A stretch of DNA of 64,000 nt. Origin: Blastomussa wellsi (lineage: Eukaryota > Cnidaria > Anthozoa > Scleractinia > Plerogyridae). Position 1 is the stretch's first letter. The number at the start of each line of letters is the position of its first letter. The notes beneath the pieces are model-generated. The model did no database searches. It saw only the letters and a program-made list of their open reading frames with translations, and was not told the DNA's origin. Both the position numbers and the translations under genes were made by a program. The stretch lies in the NCBI GenBank assembly GCA_947652115.1, contig OX393566.1:13374651-13438650 (forward strand). The letters are read 5' to 3'. Positions 1-10,699 of this stretch are shown here, piece after piece.

Positions 1-297
1 CGTCGGAGCGAATCAAGGAATTGTGCGTCGTGTGTCTTTATATACAGAAAGATGGAGCTTCGCTATTGGCTGGTGCCTGGTAACGTGAAAACTTCGGAAT
101 AAATTAGTTGAATGAAAAGCGTTCGTTGATACCGTGAGGATTAAGAGTGCCGATTTGAAAAATAAATTTTTGTTCTAGAGTTTTACGGCTTTCCGTGTTT
201 CCTTGGTGAAGGGAAAGGCCGCAGACTGCCATATGTTGCTTAGAATGATTTGGGAGATTGAAGTGTCTCGCGACCGGTTTCGATGCATTTTTGTCGA
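1..297 (-). mobile_element. Penelope-like element, 3' fragment cut by the window edge
   Basis: Read on the minus strand, this matches the 3' end of the Penelope element at 38321-39440: the last part of the GIY-YIG region, the 3' UTR, and the start of the conserved tail (positions 1-10). The match to the other copy stops at about 297, just inside the foldback repeat that follows. This copy keeps CATATG at the place where the 39.1 kb copy has lost two bases, so it helps to explain the frameshift there. Only the 3' end is present, so it encodes no complete protein. Confidence 0.8.
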
Positions 298-1370
298 CAT
301 AACACTGGACCGCAAAAAATGTAGCCAGAGTTTATCGGACACAATTCGCTTACTGTTTCCCATTTTATTGTTGAATATGCGTCTAGACCAAAATAAAACA
401 AAAGACAAGGCTAGAAACTAAAGTCAGTAGTTAAAGTTACAGTCTAAACGATACTGAAGAAATTTGACCAAAGCCTGGCGACCACATTACAAGTACGATC
501 TTCAAAAAGTGTTGTTGGTGTTTTTTTTGTAAAGCAACTGAAGCAACAGAGATATGCGGTCCCATTATATTGTAGAGTACGGTGACGAGTATTTATTTCG
601 TTCCATAAAGTGTACAACTGGAAAATTCACCGTTTTTCTTTTGAGTTCGGCACATGTGAAAGTTCGACGTTTGAATCAACTGTCGGATTCGCTCCGACGA
701 AGGGCTAACGCTCGAAACGTCAGGTCTTTGATTATTCGGGTCGACCCAAAAAGGTATTAGGTTCGGCACATGTAAAGTTCGACGTTTGAACCGGGCCTTA
801 TGTAGCGCAATGTCCCGGTCATTTCACGCACGACCGCGTTTTTGACAGCTCACTCGCCAATCACAAACTCTCTTATATCAAGAAATACATTAGCGCATTA
901 GGCCCGGTTCAAACGTCGAACTTTACATGTGCCGAACCTAATACCTTTTCGGGTCGACCCGAATAATTAAGTTCGGCAGTTGATTCAAACGTCGAACTTT
1001 CACATGTGCCGAACTCAATATCGGCTAAGAGGAAAACGGTGAATTTTCCAGTTGTACACTTTATGGAACGAAAGAAATACTCTTCACTGTACTCTACAAT
1101 ATATTGGGACCGCATATCTCTGTCGCTTTATAAAAAAAAAAAAAAACAAACAACACTTTTTGAAGATCGTACTTGTAATGTAGTCGCCAGGCTTCGGTCA
1201 AATTTCTTCAGTATCGTTTAGACTGTAACTTTAACTACTGAGTTTAGCTTCTAGCCTCGTCTTTTGTTTTATTTTCGTCTAGACGCATATTCAACAATAA
1301 AATGGGAAACAGTATGCGAATTGTGTCCGATAAACTCTGGCTACATTTTTTGCAGTCCAGTGTTATGTCG
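295..1370. repeat. Large foldback (inverted repeat) element, about 1.08 kb
   Basis: The left arm (295-796) is the reverse complement of the right arm (901-1370) over almost its whole length, with scattered mismatches. The outermost bases CGACATAACA at 295 pair with TGTTATGTCG ending at 1370. The spacer 797-900 is a separate dispersed repeat seen again near 1371 and 2270. No transposase is visible. It is probably a MITE or foldback element, and short open frames inside it are by-products of the repeat. Confidence 0.85.
680..735 (+). repeat. Penelope tail patch inside the left foldback arm
   Basis: The right arm and the copy at 10.5 kb read GCCGAACTTAATTATTCGGG after CAACT, but the left arm has different sequence here. 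It carries the conserved Penelope 3' tail (GATTCGCTCCGACGAAGG, then CTCGAAACGTCAG). This breaks the symmetry of the two arms. It looks like a small insertion or template switch of a Penelope end. Confidence 0.65.
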
Positions 1371-2267
1371 CGCCATTTCATGCACGACCGCGTTTTTGAC
1401 AGCTCGCCAATCACAAACTCTCTTTTATTATATATATAGCGACAATTTTAGGTAATAAACTTTGCAGATAGAATTCTATATCGGCTATATTTTCACATGT
1501 GAGAAAAGCGATACGTCCAATCAGCTTCGCGTATAGCTTTCTTCACATGTGAAAAATATAACCAATCAGCTTCAAGAGTAGAACGACCTAACCAATCAGA
1601 ACGCGGGAATTCAAATGGTTTCCAACGAGGTTGTGAAAACAACACGCTGCAAGTTTGCAATCTCTCGAAGACAGTTTATGTTTTGGCTACAAATTTTGTA
1701 CTTTTGAGAACTTTATGGAAAGGAAAGCCATCAGAAACACGCCAAGCAAAACCTTGAGAACACAGTTATGATATTGAAATGCTAAAATCATTCTCCAGGC
1801 GGAGCGAAGACAAACTAAATGTCGATAAGGGAAAGCCAAGAAATGAAAGACTTTCATTGTAGCTTTGATACAACGCAGCCGTGGACGTTCTAAGAAAATT
1901 CAAGCACTCTTGGGAACACCAGGGTAAAGTAAATATTTCACTTTTGAGTATGGATTTACGTCGTATTTATTGTTTAATGAACCGACTCCTTGTGTTATCA
2001 CAACTTTTGTTCAAAAATTCGCCAGTTGATTTGCGTGCAGTAGTTGATTCACTTATGGCGACGTTTCTCGATGCGATAGCAAAAGCTTTTCTTTTAAAAA
2101 GTATGAACACAGTGTGTTTTATACCGCTATTTAAATAAAGTTCTTGTTTACGATAGCTTGTCGTCGCCGTAATTTTTCTTTTCTATTTAAAAGAGATCTC
2201 GCTTGGAAAGCCATCAGAATGCATTTGCAGCTTTGTTTTCCTAGCACTGCGTTTAACTCTTTAATTA
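1371..2267. other. Non-coding stretch with repeat fragments
   Basis: The first 55 bases repeat the spacer of the foldback (motif CACGACCGCGTTTTTGACAG). After that come several TTCACATGTGAA-like palindromes near 1490-1550 next to CCAATCAG boxes. The rest is unassigned AT-rich DNA. The open frames at 1881 and 2144 are short and resemble nothing I recognise. Confidence 0.5.
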
Positions 2268-2580
2268 TAGAGCGCAATGTCTCGGTCATTTCACGCACGA
2301 CCGCGTTTTTGACAGCTCACTCGCCAATCACAAACTCTCTTATATCAAGAACTAGATTAGCGTAATTTATGCATTAGGTTCGGCTCATGTAAAGACCGAC
2401 GTATGAAACGAAGTCGATCTTTTGCCGATCTATTCGACAAGCCCTGTCGAATAGAACGGCAGGTCGACCCAAATACAAATCTGTCGAACCTAATTGATTC
2501 AAACGTCGAACCTTACATGTGCCGAACCTAATTATTAGATTCGGCACATGTAAAGTTCGACGTTTGAACCGGGCCTAAGT
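2268..2580 (+). repeat. Dispersed repeat with TTCGGCACATGTAAAG motif, intact copy
   Basis: It starts with the CACGACCGCGTTTTTGACAG module. It then carries several forward and inverted copies of GTTCGGCACATGT and GTTCGACGTTTGAA, and ends in GAACCGGGCC. The same unit occurs at 2811-2952 continuing at 10255-10320 and, in part, in the foldback arms and at 10325-10640. It gives the uninterrupted form of the site into which the gypsy element inserted. Confidence 0.75.
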
Positions 2581-2619
2581 TTACAATGGTTGAGTACTCG
2601 TTATATATAATAAACAAAT

Positions 2620-2772
2620 TACAGCATAGAAAGTGCTTTGTACGTACTATTATTCACTCGTCGCAAAACTTTGGAAAACTCACTCGTTCGCTGCGCTCAC
2701 TCGTTCGTTTTCCAAATTAAGTTTTGCAACTCGTGAATAAAAATCCGTACGTCGCACTTTCTATGAAGTAAT
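2620..2772. repeat. Foldback MITE, about 150 bp
   Basis: The arm containing ATAGAAAGTGC and CGCAAAACTTTGGAAAAC is inverted downstream as GTTTTCCAAATTAAGTTTTGC and GCACTTTCTAT. The centre is a palindromic CGTTCGCTGCGCTCACTCG. A related hairpin is at 55386-55480. Confidence 0.75.
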
Positions 2773-2810
2773 CTATATATATCAACAAATACATTAGCGT
2801 AATTTATGCA

Positions 2811-2952
2811 TTAGGTTCGGCACATGTAAAGACCGACGTATGAAACGAAGTCGATCTTTTGCCGTGCTATTCGACAAGCCCTGTCGAATAGAACGGCAGG
2901 TCGACCCAAATACAAATCTGTCGAACCTAATTGATTCAAACGTCGAACCTTA
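2811..2952 (+). repeat. Left half of a repeat copy split by the gypsy insertion
   Basis: It is nearly identical to 2371-2510 up to CGAACCTTA and then stops where the LTR begins. The remainder resumes at 10255 with CTTACATGTGCCGAAC. The gypsy element therefore landed inside an older repeat. Confidence 0.85.
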
Positions 2953-3178
2953 TGTTAGGGCGTAAACATAAAGCCCGTGTTTCGTGGCGTGACCTAAAGT
3001 TCGTGAATTCCGTGATGCGTGACATGATGACGTAGAGTATGTACATCCGGGACAGAAAACACGAGGAAAGAACGTTCAAAAACGTTGTAGGCAGACTAGA
3101 TGCATGTGTGTGAAATACATGGTTGAAGTGCTAAGAGTTTACTGTGTTTTATGGCGTTATAATGGGGCACGGGTAACA
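2953..3178 (+). repeat. 5' LTR of the gypsy element
   Basis: The 226 bp LTR begins TGTTAGGGCG and ends CGGGTAACA. It is identical to the 3' LTR except for G at 3090. It is short for a gypsy LTR. No clear TATA box was found. Confidence 0.95.
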
Positions 3179-3179
3179 A

Positions 3180-3200
3180 TTTGGCGACCCTGCCAGGACT
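3180..3200 (+). promoter_or_regulatory. tRNA primer-binding site
   Basis: TTGGCGACCCTGCCAGGACT follows the LTR after one or two bases. TGG complements the CCA end of a tRNA, as expected for minus-strand priming. The reverse complement resembles the 3' end of an arginine tRNA, but the tRNA identity is a guess from memory. Confidence 0.7.
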
Positions 3201-3509
3201 GCACTGTGGATTACAAGTTTGTGGAACAGTTCTTTTCGTTTGGGAAGCGGATTACGAAACTTTTGAGCGACGAAATGCGAGCGAGTGGGGATGTCCACGT
3301 GGAATGGTAAACGTTGTCTTTTATGTTGAAATGGATTAACAATCAGTCAGATGCCAATGGTAAGAGTAAAGTTGTTTAATCACAGAGGTTAATAAGATTA
3401 TTGCGCCATGGAGTCGTGAAACAGAAGGATTGACTTGTTTGTTTATGTAGACCTTGGATTACACGTTTGTGTTTTGGAAATCGCTGCACCGTACGACGTG
3501 TTTGTTATT

Positions 3510-4865
3510 ATGGAGCAATTACAATTGCAAGTAGAAGCTCGGCTGTTCGATCAGGATGAGGGTAGACTAGTCGAAATTATAGAAATATTAGGAGTCGAGG
3601 ACGATGTTACATCTAAAACTAAGATGCAGAAGATTAAAATCATTAGGAAAGAAATCGACAGCAAAATGGAAGGCGATGAGACGGTCGCACGCAAATGCCT
3701 CGAACAACTACTTGCATACGTAAAGGGAACGGTCCCCCCTCTCGAAGAAACTAAAACGACGGATCCAAAACCAGCGGCTGCTGGAGTGAAAAGTGAACAA
3801 GCAGATGTCGGGGAAACAGTAAAAAAGGAACAAGGCGAACAAGGTGCGGAAGATATTTTGGTCCAACTAGCGAAAACAAAGGCAGTTCCGTCCTTGCTTC
3901 GCAGGGAATATAAACTTTCGGGACAGATTGGCGAACCAGGGCAGACAGAAAAATTAACATTTGTGTCGTTAATGCATCAAATAGACTCTGGTCTAAAACG
4001 TGGTTATAAAGAAAGTGAGATCGTGGATGCTGTAATTCGTGCCATATCGCCTCATAGTAGTCTTAGAAGTTATGTGGAAACCTTAAGCGACCTCTCCCTT
4101 GCAAAATTACGGCGAATTCTTCGCGTACATTACCGAGAGAAAGCTGCATCTGAGGTGTACCAACAGCTTGCAACCGTATGCCAGCAAAGCAATGAATCAC
4201 CACAACAATTCTTACTCCGTGCTTTGGACCTGCGCAACAAGGTGAATTTTGCCAGTCAGGAATCAGATAGTGAGTTTAATTATGGCCCTGCACTGATTCA
4301 GAAAACATTTGTGAAATCTTTCGAAACTGGTCTTCGTGATGATATTTTAGCATCCAATCTGAGAGCAACTCTTCGTACCCCGGGGCTGACCGATGAGGAA
4401 CTGATGAAACAAGTAAATGAATTAGCTTCACAGCAAGACGAGCGAAACACAAAATTGGCAACAGAGAGCCAAAAGAAGACCAGGGTGAATGCCTGTGAGG
4501 TCCCCAAGGAGGGAGAACAGAGAACCAAGAATACAGGTGCAGATGGGAGCCAACAGATTCTTTTGGAAATCCGGCAGATGAAGTCAGAGATAAACGACCT
4601 CAAAGGTAGATTTAATGCCCAGGGAGGCCGAGTGGCGAAACCAAACTGGAGCCGATCCTCCTACCGAGGCCGCGGAGACACTAACCTACCAAAGTACCCA
4701 AGTTGGGGTTGCCAGAGTTGTAAAGAGCGTGGAAGAGGAGAGGAATGTGACCACTGTTTTGCTTGCGGTAATCCTGGACATGTAGCTCGTGATTGTACTG
4801 CAAGGCGGAGGCAGAGCGGTCGCCAGGGAAACGACCGGCGACTATTCCGGAGGGACACAGAATAG
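3510..4865 (+). CDS. gag: Gag polyprotein of the gypsy element
   Basis: This is the structural protein that packages the element RNA. The frame is open from 3435, but the ATG at 3510 (MEQLQLQVE) is the more likely start, giving about 451 residues. The middle (nt 3900-4450) is helical and capsid-like, with the pattern of a retrotransposon Gag domain. A coiled-coil-prone stretch follows. A single zinc knuckle, C-x2-C-x4-H-x4-C, lies at 4755-4796 ([14 protein letters not shown]), preceded by an Arg/Gly-rich segment typical of nucleic-acid binding. The stop at 4863-4865 lies within the frameshift stem, so the 3' end overlaps pol. The frame is intact. Confidence 0.88.
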   Translation: MEQLQLQVEARLFDQDEGRLVEIIEILGVEDDVTSKTKMQKIKIIRKEIDSKMEGDETVARKCLEQLLAYVKGTVPPLEETKTTDPKPAAAGVKSEQADVGETVKKEQGEQGAEDILVQLAKTKAVPSLLRREYKLSGQIGEPGQTEKLTFVSLMHQIDSGLKRGYKESEIVDAVIRAISPHSSLRSYVETLSDLSLAKLRRILRVHYREKAASEVYQQLATVCQQSNESPQQFLLRALDLRNKVNFASQESDSEFNYGPALIQKTFVKSFETGLRDDILASNLRATLRTPGLTDEELMKQVNELASQQDERNTKLATESQKKTRVNACEVPKEGEQRTKNTGADGSQQILLEIRQMKSEINDLKGRFNAQGGRVAKPNWSRSSYRGRGDTNLPKYPSWGCQSCKERGRGEECDHCFACGNPGHVARDCTARRRQSGRQGNDRRLFRRDTE

Positions 4866-4889
4866 TCGACAGTAACAGTTGCAAGTCCC
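4826..4889 (+). promoter_or_regulatory. Programmed -1 frameshift signal (slippery site plus predicted pseudoknot)
   Basis: GGGAAAC at 4826-4832 is in the exact gag phase G-GGA-AAC, the X-XXY-YYZ form used for -1 slippage. After a 6 nt spacer, CGACTATTC (4839-4847) pairs perfectly with GAATAGTCG (4860-4868), giving a 9 bp stem with a 12 nt loop. The loop segment GGGAC (4852-4856) can pair with GTCCC (4885-4889), which would make an H-type pseudoknot. Pol lies in the -1 frame and has no break between this site and the MYND domain. Confidence 0.85.
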
Positions 4890-7800
4890 ATCGATGTAAT
4901 GGCTGTGGCAAAGTTCAGTTGGAAAGCACAAAGTCCTTGCAATGTTCAAAGTGTAAGGCCGTAAAATACTGTAGTCGGGTTTGTCAAAGGAAACACTGGT
5001 CTGACCACAAAGTGTTATGCAGTGCAATTTCACACCTGTCAAGCAAAGCAGAACCAAAGACACTGGATCCTAGTGATGGTACCTTTATTAGTCATCTGAC
5101 ACCACAACAGCATGAAACAATGGTAGGATTGGTTGGGAAAAGATGCACTGTAAAGGGAGAGATTAATGGTCATTCAGTAGAGGTACTTTGGGACACAGGG
5201 GCCCAGGTCTCGATAGTATCCCGTGAATTCTTAAGGAGGAATTTTCCTGGTGTTTATGTTAAAGAGATTTCAGAGTTACTTAACACTGAGCTGAACTTAA
5301 CTGCTGCTAACGGTAGCGAGATGCCATACATAGGATGGGTGGAACTGAATTTCAAACTGTCGTCTAGCAAAAATGATTTGAAAGTGCCATTTCTTGTTAC
5401 AGAACAACATTTGGACTCACCCTTAATTGGTTTTAATGTTATAGAAGAAATTGTTAAAGACAGTAATGGAGATGTTGCATTGAATCAAGCTATCACTTCC
5501 AGCTTCACTGAACTGGACAGCCAGACAGTCCCAGTATTTGTGAATTTTATTGAGAACCTTAATCAAGAGGAACTTTGTTTTCTTAAAACTACCAAACGTG
5601 ACATCACTCTCCCACCTAAGGAAAGCCAGAGGGTCACCTGCAGAGCAAATACAGGACCAGTGCAAAGAAATACACCAGTACTGTTTGAACCAGACGAAGG
5701 CAGCCCATGGCCGAATGGGTTGGAGGTCTCGGAGACATTATTGACCGTAAAGAAAGGAAAATCCAGTCAAGTGGACATTGAAATTACCAATAAGACCAAC
5801 CATGCAATAGTACTTCGGGGGCGGACCCTACTTGGCCGACTACAACTTGTCCAGTCGGTGACACCTGTTGAAGTAAATATTAAAGAGCCTACCAGTAGCA
5901 CCCAAGCAAAGGGGGCACAAGTACCAGGAACTACGGAGCCAGCCCAGATACGTGATGGGGAGCCAGAGGGGATACCAATGGGGATTCCCTCGCAGATCAA
6001 GGACATAGACCTGGAAGGTCTGACCCCTACCCAGAAAGAAATGGCTTTAAAGTTACTTACTGAAGAAGTTGATTCCTTTGCTAAAGATGATAATGACATT
6101 GGATGTATCCCTGATCTTCAACTTGACTTAGATTTGGAGGACCAAACACCTGTACAGAAGAACTATGTGGCAGTACCCAAACCGCTCTATGGAGAGGTTA
6201 AGGCTTACATTGAAGATTTGTTGAACAGGAACTTTATCAAGAAATCATCATCCTCGTACAGCTCTCCGGTTGTTTGTGTGAGGAAAAAAGACCAAAGTTT
6301 ACGGCTGTGTGTGGACTTCAGAGCGCTTAACAAGAAGACACGACCCGACCGTCACCCTATACCCAGAATACAGGAAACACTGGATAACCTTGGTGGCAAT
6401 GCCTGGTTTTCTGTCCTTGACCAGGGGAAGGCTTACCACCAAGGGTTCATGAGTCCAAACAGCCAGCCTTTGACAGCATTTATTACTCCATGGGGCCTTT
6501 ATGAATGGGTCCGAATACCATTCGGCCTATCTCGTGCACCTGGAGCATTCCAGCGTTTTATGGAGAACTGTCTGGGTGAACTGAGAGACACTGTTTGTGT
6601 ACCGTATCTAGATGATATTATTATCTTCAGTGCCACATTTGAGGAACACATTGAAAACATGCGCAAGGTTCTTCGACGGTTGAGAGAACACGGAGTCAAA
6701 TTAAAACCTAGGAAATGTAAACTGTTTAAGAGGGAGGTTACATTCCTTGGTCGTGTTGTGTCAGAGGAGGGTTACAAACTCGATCCGTCCAGTATCAAAC
6801 CAGTCCTCGCTCTTAGAGACTCTCCTCCAAGGACAGTGAATGAAGTGCGCAAACTCATGGGTTTTCTGAATTATTACCGCAGATATGTTAAGGACTTTTC
6901 CAGAATTGCCAAGCCTATTTATGATCTGGTGAAGACACCTGGTCAAACTCTGAAGGACATTCAGCGAGATAAATCTAGGAAGGACCACAATGGTCAATTG
7001 CCTGCGAAACACCCTGTGGATTGGACTGACAATCATCAAGCTGCCTTGCATACACTGATTGACTCTATTACAAGTGCTCCGGTTATGGCGTATCCAGACT
7101 TTGAGAAACCATTTGTTCTTCATACCGATGCCTCAAAGGACGGGCTAGGTGCCGTTTTGTATCAGTGTCAGAATGGCCTTCTTCGTGTTGTTGCATATGG
7201 CTCCCGCAGTTTGACCGCAGCGGAGAAGAATTACCATCTCCACTCCGGGAAGTTGGAGTTTTTGGCGCTTAAGTGGGCGATCTGTGATCAGTTCCGAGAT
7301 TATCTTTACTACGCACCCAGTTTTAAGGTGTACACTGATAACAACCCACTTACCTACGTGTTATCCTCTGCAAAACTGAATGCCACTGGTCTGCGTTGGA
7401 TTGGGGAGTTAGCTGATTTCAATTTCACTATTCACTACCGCCCGGGAAAAGCCAACATTGATGCTGATACTTTATCTCGAATGCCACTTGATGACACCAC
7501 TTACACGGAAATACTACCACAGGATGTCCTTCAAACTGTTGCATGTTCAGCGAAAGCCCAAGACCAAGGTCAAGTGAACTGGGTGTCAGCCCTTACAGGG
7601 GACCACACTGTCCTACCAACTGACCCCGTTGGGACTGTTGAACCTACAGTATCAAATGTGGACGTAAAACATGCACAAACCACTGACCAGGTTGTTCGCC
7701 GAGTGGGTAATTTAATTCAGCGTCGCCAGCGACCAACAGCGAGAGAGAGAAAACGGGAGTTAAATGAGACACAACTTCTTCTGCATGAATGGGATAACCT

Positions 7801-8029
7801 TTCTGTTGACCAGGATGGCATACTTAGACGGCGTAAAGGAACTAGGACTCAAATTATTGTACCCAAACAGCTTCGTCCAATCATCCTCAAGGAACTTCAT
7901 GAAAACATGGGCCACCTTGGAGTAGACCGCACACTAGAGAGCGCTTCTACTGGCCTCACATGCAAAGAGAAATTGAGCACCACGTTGGACATGTCTGTCA
8001 GTGTGTTAAACAAAAGGTCCCCCCGCTGA
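4829..8029 (+). CDS. pol: Pol: MYND finger, protease, reverse transcriptase, RNase H
   Basis: Pol is made as a Gag-Pol fusion by -1 slippage; the open frame extends back to at least 4793. Domains in order: a MYND-type zinc finger at nt 4895-5020 (all eight ligands, ending [18 protein letters not shown]); an aspartic protease with DTGA at 5192-5203; RT from about 6150 with [20 protein letters not shown] and the catalytic YLDD at 6605-6616; and a Ty3-type RNase H with [14 protein letters not shown] near 7121 and [10 protein letters not shown] near 7330. It ends in the first half of the integrase H2C2 finger ([13 protein letters not shown]). At about 7936 the frame is lost, and the last roughly 30 residues up to 8029 are out of phase. 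A MYND finger here is unusual for gypsy Pol. Confidence 0.92.
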   Translation, partial: KRPATIPEGHRIVDSNSCKSHRCNGCGKVQLESTKSLQCSKCKAVKYCSRVCQRKHWSDHKVLCSAISHLSSKAEPKTLDPSDGTFISHLTPQQHETMVGLVGKRCTVKGEINGHSVEVLWDTGAQVSIVSREFLRRNFPGVYVKEISELLNTELNLTAANGSEMPYIGWVELNFKLSSSKNDLKVPFLVTEQHLDSPLIGFNVIEEIVKDSNGDVALNQAITSSFTELDSQTVPVFVNFIENLNQEELCFLKTTKRDITLPPKESQRVTCRANTGPVQRNTPVLFEPDEGSPWPNGLEVSETLLTVKKGKSSQVDIEITNKTNHAIVLRGRTLLGRLQLVQSVTPVEVNIKEPTSSTQAKGAQVPGTTEPAQIRDGEPEGIPMGIPSQIKDIDLEGLTPTQKEMALKLLTEEVDSFAKDDNDIGCIPDLQLDLDLEDQTPVQKNYVAVPKPLYGEVKAYIEDLLNRNFIKKSSSSYSSPVVCVRKKDQSLRLCVDFRALNKKTRPDRHPIPRIQETLDNLGGNAWFSVLDQGKAYHQGFMSPNSQPLTAFITPWGLYEWVRIPFGLSRAPGAFQRFMENCLGELRDTVCVPYLDDIIIFSATFEEHIENMRKVLRRLREHGVKLKPRKCKLFKREVTFLGRVVSEEGYKLDPSSIKPVLALRDSPPRTVNEVRKLMGFLNYYRRYVKDFSRIAKPIYDLVKTPGQTLKDIQRDKSRKDHNGQLPAKHPVDWTDNHQAALHTLIDSITSAPVMAYPDFEKPFVLHTDASKDGLGAVLYQCQNGLLRVVAYGSRSLTAAEKNYHLHSGKLEFLALKWAICDQFRDYLYYAPSFKVYTDNNPLTYVLSSAKLNATGLRWIGELADFNFTIHYRPGKANIDADTLSRMPLDDTTYTEILPQDVLQTVACSAKAQDQGQVNWVSALTGDHTVLPTDPVGTVEPTVSNVDVKHAQTTDQVVRRVGNLIQRRQRPTARERKRELNETQLLLHEWDNLSVDQDGILRRRKGTRTQIIVPKQLRPIILKELHENMGHLGVDRTLESASTGLTCKEKLSTTLDMSVSVLNKRSPR

Positions 8030-9711
8030 AGACCAGAGCTCCGTTAAAACCTATTGTGACCACCTCACCTTTTGAACTTGTCAGCATTGACTTTCTTCAC
8101 TTGGAAAAGAGTAGTGGGGGGTATGAGTATATCTTAGTCGTCATGGATCATTTTACACGCTATGCCCAGGCCTATGCCACAAGAAACAAATCAGCTAAGA
8201 CAGTTGCCCAAAAGCTTTACAGTGATTTTATCCTCCGTTTTGGTTTTCCGCGGAGGATCCACCATGATCAAGGGGGAGAATTTGAAAATCGCCTCCATCA
8301 GGAACTTGAGAAACTGTGTGGTGTGGAACACTCTCGTACGACCCCCTATCATCCCCAAGGAAACGGTCAGGTAGAGCGATTCAACCGGACACTCTTGGGA
8401 ATGCTTCGGACCTTACCAGAGACCCAAAAATCATGTTGGGCAAAACACTTAAACCATGTGGTACACGCGTATAACTGCACAAGACATGAATCTACGGGCT
8501 ACTCGCCATTCTTCCTCCTTTTTGGTCGACATCCTCGTCTGCCCATAGACTTAATGTTTGGAATTGAAGGTCAAACCAACCATGAGAACCATTCACAATA
8601 TGTTGCAAAGTGGCGAAAAGCAATGACTGAGGCGTATGAGATAGCCGGAAAGAAGTCCAGTGAAGCAGGAGTACGAGCCAAACAACGTCATGACCACTTT
8701 GTACGCAGTACCGTATTACTACCTGGTGATAGAGTCCTTGTACGCAATCTTAGTCAACGAGGTGGACCTGGCAAGTTGCGCTCACATTGGGAAGATAGAG
8801 TTCACATCGTTGTTGGCCGCAAAGGAGAAGATAGTCCTGTGTATGTAGTGAAGCCTGAGACTGGCACCGGTGAGAACAGGACCCTACATAGGAACTTGTT
8901 ATTGCCATGTAACTACCTACCTCTTGACATCCCAAGCAAGACCCACCGTAAGAAAGGAAGAAGAGGCCGCAAACATCAGGATAACACTGCTCAACAGATA
9001 ACTTTACCACAGGTTGAAGACTTATCAGACGGCACCAGTAGTGAGGATGAGTGTACAATCACCCCAATGACTCCGGACACTGGGCAGACCGGACAAGAGA
9101 TCGTCACAGAAGAGCTCACCAAATCCTTAGTCGAAGAGAAACAGCCTGATGCTAGTCAGACAGAGGATGCAATACCAGGTGGTGGTTATCAAGAGTCAAC
9201 AAGCAGTGAAGAGACTGTTCAGAACGAAATGGAAGAAGCCAGATCTGAGAGTGGAGAGGAGAAAGAGCCTCCAACCCAGTACGAAAACAGTCAACCGAGC
9301 TCTCCTGAGCTGGAACCTACATGTAGGCCCAGACGACAGACACGCCCACCTACCCTACTGACGTACAACACACTTGGCAATCCCACCTATGAGACCCAAG
9401 CTACTACAACTGCCATATCTGCCAATAGTGGTGTTGGAAGTCAGTTACCCCAGTGCTATACCTCTCATCTCACTTGGGGTGCAGGCCCACCTGTTCAACA
9501 GTTCCAGCTACCTTCCTACCCACCCTTGTTTCAACATCCAATGATCTTCGGCTACCCAGGAACGTACCTTCAGTATCCATCCCTGCCTCAACCTGTGTTC
9601 CAGCCAGTTGACCAATACCCAGGACATCCATTTGCCATGTACCAGCCAAGAAGTGCATTTCCTGTAGACGTAAACTCTGGACATGCACCAGTACCTGGCT
9701 ATGTTTACTGA
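7939..9711 (+). CDS. Integrase core and C-terminal tail, out of frame with pol
   Basis: The frame reads [13 protein letters not shown] from 7939; its first ATG is at 7960. Counting from that ATG, the catalytic triad is D44, D103 and E139 with the classical 35-residue spacing ([25 protein letters not shown]). A GPY/F-like C-terminal domain follows ([18 protein letters not shown]). After it come about 240 residues of acidic, then Pro/Tyr/Gln-rich tail ending at 9711. Upstream, the zinc-binding histidines sit in the pol frame, so a small indel at about 7936 has split the domain. The second half of the finger reads GHVCQC, with Gly where the first Cys of the usual C-x2-C is expected. A second programmed shift cannot be excluded, but no slippery heptamer was recognised there. 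Confidence 0.85.
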   Translation, partial: ERFYWPHMQREIEHHVGHVCQCVKQKVPPLKTRAPLKPIVTTSPFELVSIDFLHLEKSSGGYEYILVVMDHFTRYAQAYATRNKSAKTVAQKLYSDFILRFGFPRRIHHDQGGEFENRLHQELEKLCGVEHSRTTPYHPQGNGQVERFNRTLLGMLRTLPETQKSCWAKHLNHVVHAYNCTRHESTGYSPFFLLFGRHPRLPIDLMFGIEGQTNHENHSQYVAKWRKAMTEAYEIAGKKSSEAGVRAKQRHDHFVRSTVLLPGDRVLVRNLSQRGGPGKLRSHWEDRVHIVVGRKGEDSPVYVVKPETGTGENRTLHRNLLLPCNYLPLDIPSKTHRKKGRRGRKHQDNTAQQITLPQVEDLSDGTSSEDECTITPMTPDTGQTGQEIVTEELTKSLVEEKQPDASQTEDAIPGGGYQESTSSEETVQNEMEEARSESGEEKEPPTQYENSQPSSPELEPTCRPRRQTRPPTLLTYNTLGNPTYETQATTTAISANSGVGSQLPQCYTSHLTWGAGPPVQQFQLPSYPPLFQHPMIFGYPGTYLQYPSLPQPVFQPVDQYPGHPFAMYQPRSAFPVDVNSGHAPVPGYVY

Positions 9712-10028
9712 AAGAACGTTAAGTTAATTGATAAACAAAAAAACTGTGCACTTAGTTTTCCGATTCCTCGTGCTATAAATGAACACTTTCAATGATACAG
9801 AGTGTATCCTAAAAACAGGAGATGTTACCGTCAAAGTCAGTTGCTGCAGCCTTGTGTAAGAGAGTTATAAGTCAGGATCCTGCTCAGAAGTATAGTCAAT
9901 TGTAAGAGATATTTGTAACCTTCGGTAATATTTCCCATATAGGTATAATTCCTAGACGTGTGTACTATTTCACACATGCAGTTTATGTGCAAGTGTCGAG
10001 GACGACACTTTTCTTTGGAGGGGAAGAT
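9712..10028 (+). other. Gypsy 3' untranslated region with polypurine tract
   Basis: This AT-rich stretch has no open frame of note. It ends in GGAGGGGAAGA (10017-10027) directly before the 3' LTR. That is the expected polypurine primer for plus-strand DNA synthesis. Confidence 0.8.
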
Positions 10029-10254
10029 TGTTAGGGCGTAAACATAAAGCCCGTGTTTCGTGGCGTGACCTAAAGTTCGTGAATTCCGTGATGCGTGACA
10101 TGATGACGTAGAGTATGTACATCCGGGACAGAAAACACGAGGAAAGAACGTTCAAAAACGTTGTAAGCAGACTAGATGCATGTGTGTGAAATACATGGTT
10201 GAAGTGCTAAGAGTTTACTGTGTTTTATGGCGTTATAATGGGGCACGGGTAACA
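10029..10254 (+). repeat. 3' LTR of the gypsy element
   Basis: It matches the 5' LTR over 226 bp with one difference (A at 10166). It is followed by the target duplication CTTA and then by the second half of the interrupted repeat. Confidence 0.95.
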
Positions 10255-10640
10255 CTTACATGTGCCGAACCTAATTATTAGATTCGGCACATGTAAAGTT
10301 CGACGTTTGAACCGGGCCTAGGCCCGGTTCAAACGATACTGAAGAAATTTGACCAAAGCCTGGCGACCACATTACAAGTACGATCTTCAAAAAGTGTTGT
10401 TGGTGTTTTTTTTGTAAAGCAACTGAAGCGACAGAGATATGCGGTCCCATTATATTGTAGAGTACGGTAACGAGTATTTATTTCGTTCCATGAAGTGTAC
10501 AACTGGAAAATTCACCGTTTTCCTCTTAGCCGATATTGAGTTCGGCACATGTGAAAGTTCGACGTTTGAATCAACTGCCGAACTTAATTATTCGGGTCGA
10601 CCCAAATAGGTATTAGGTTCGGCACATGTAAAGTTCGACC
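10255..10640 (+). repeat. Right half of the split repeat, then a copy of one foldback arm
   Basis: 10255-10320 completes the repeat broken at 2952. 10325-10640 repeats the left arm of the 295-1370 foldback (AACGATACTGAAGAAATTTG through TCGACGTTTGAA) with few changes and without the Penelope patch. A further short echo (CATAAAGTGTACAACTGG) is at 10660-10695. Confidence 0.8.
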
Positions 10641-10699
10641 TGAACCGGGCCTTAGCGTTCCATAAAGTGTACAACTGGAAAATTCACCGTTTTCGTGTT

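Larger units (their letters stand above)
2953..10254 (+). mobile_element. Ty3/gypsy LTR retrotransposon, nearly intact
   Basis: This 7302 bp element is bounded by 226 bp direct LTRs (TGTTAG...TAACA) and flanked by the 4 bp duplication CTTA (2949-2952 and 10255-10258). Its order is LTR, primer site, Gag, a -1 frameshift, MYND finger, protease, RT, RNase H, integrase, polypurine tract, LTR. Integrase after RT/RNase H is the Ty3/gypsy order. The LTRs differ at one base in 226 (3090 G, 10166 A), so the insertion is recent. A second shift of frame, at about 7936, separates the integrase zinc-binding histidines from the catalytic core, and this copy may be unable to move by itself. No envelope gene is visible; the tail of the last frame is Pro-rich. 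Confidence 0.95.

Noticed and set aside
9470..9688. Envelope gene of the gypsy element
   Set aside because: The 3' end is a Pro/Tyr-rich tail of the integrase frame with no signal peptide, furin-like site or membrane helix.
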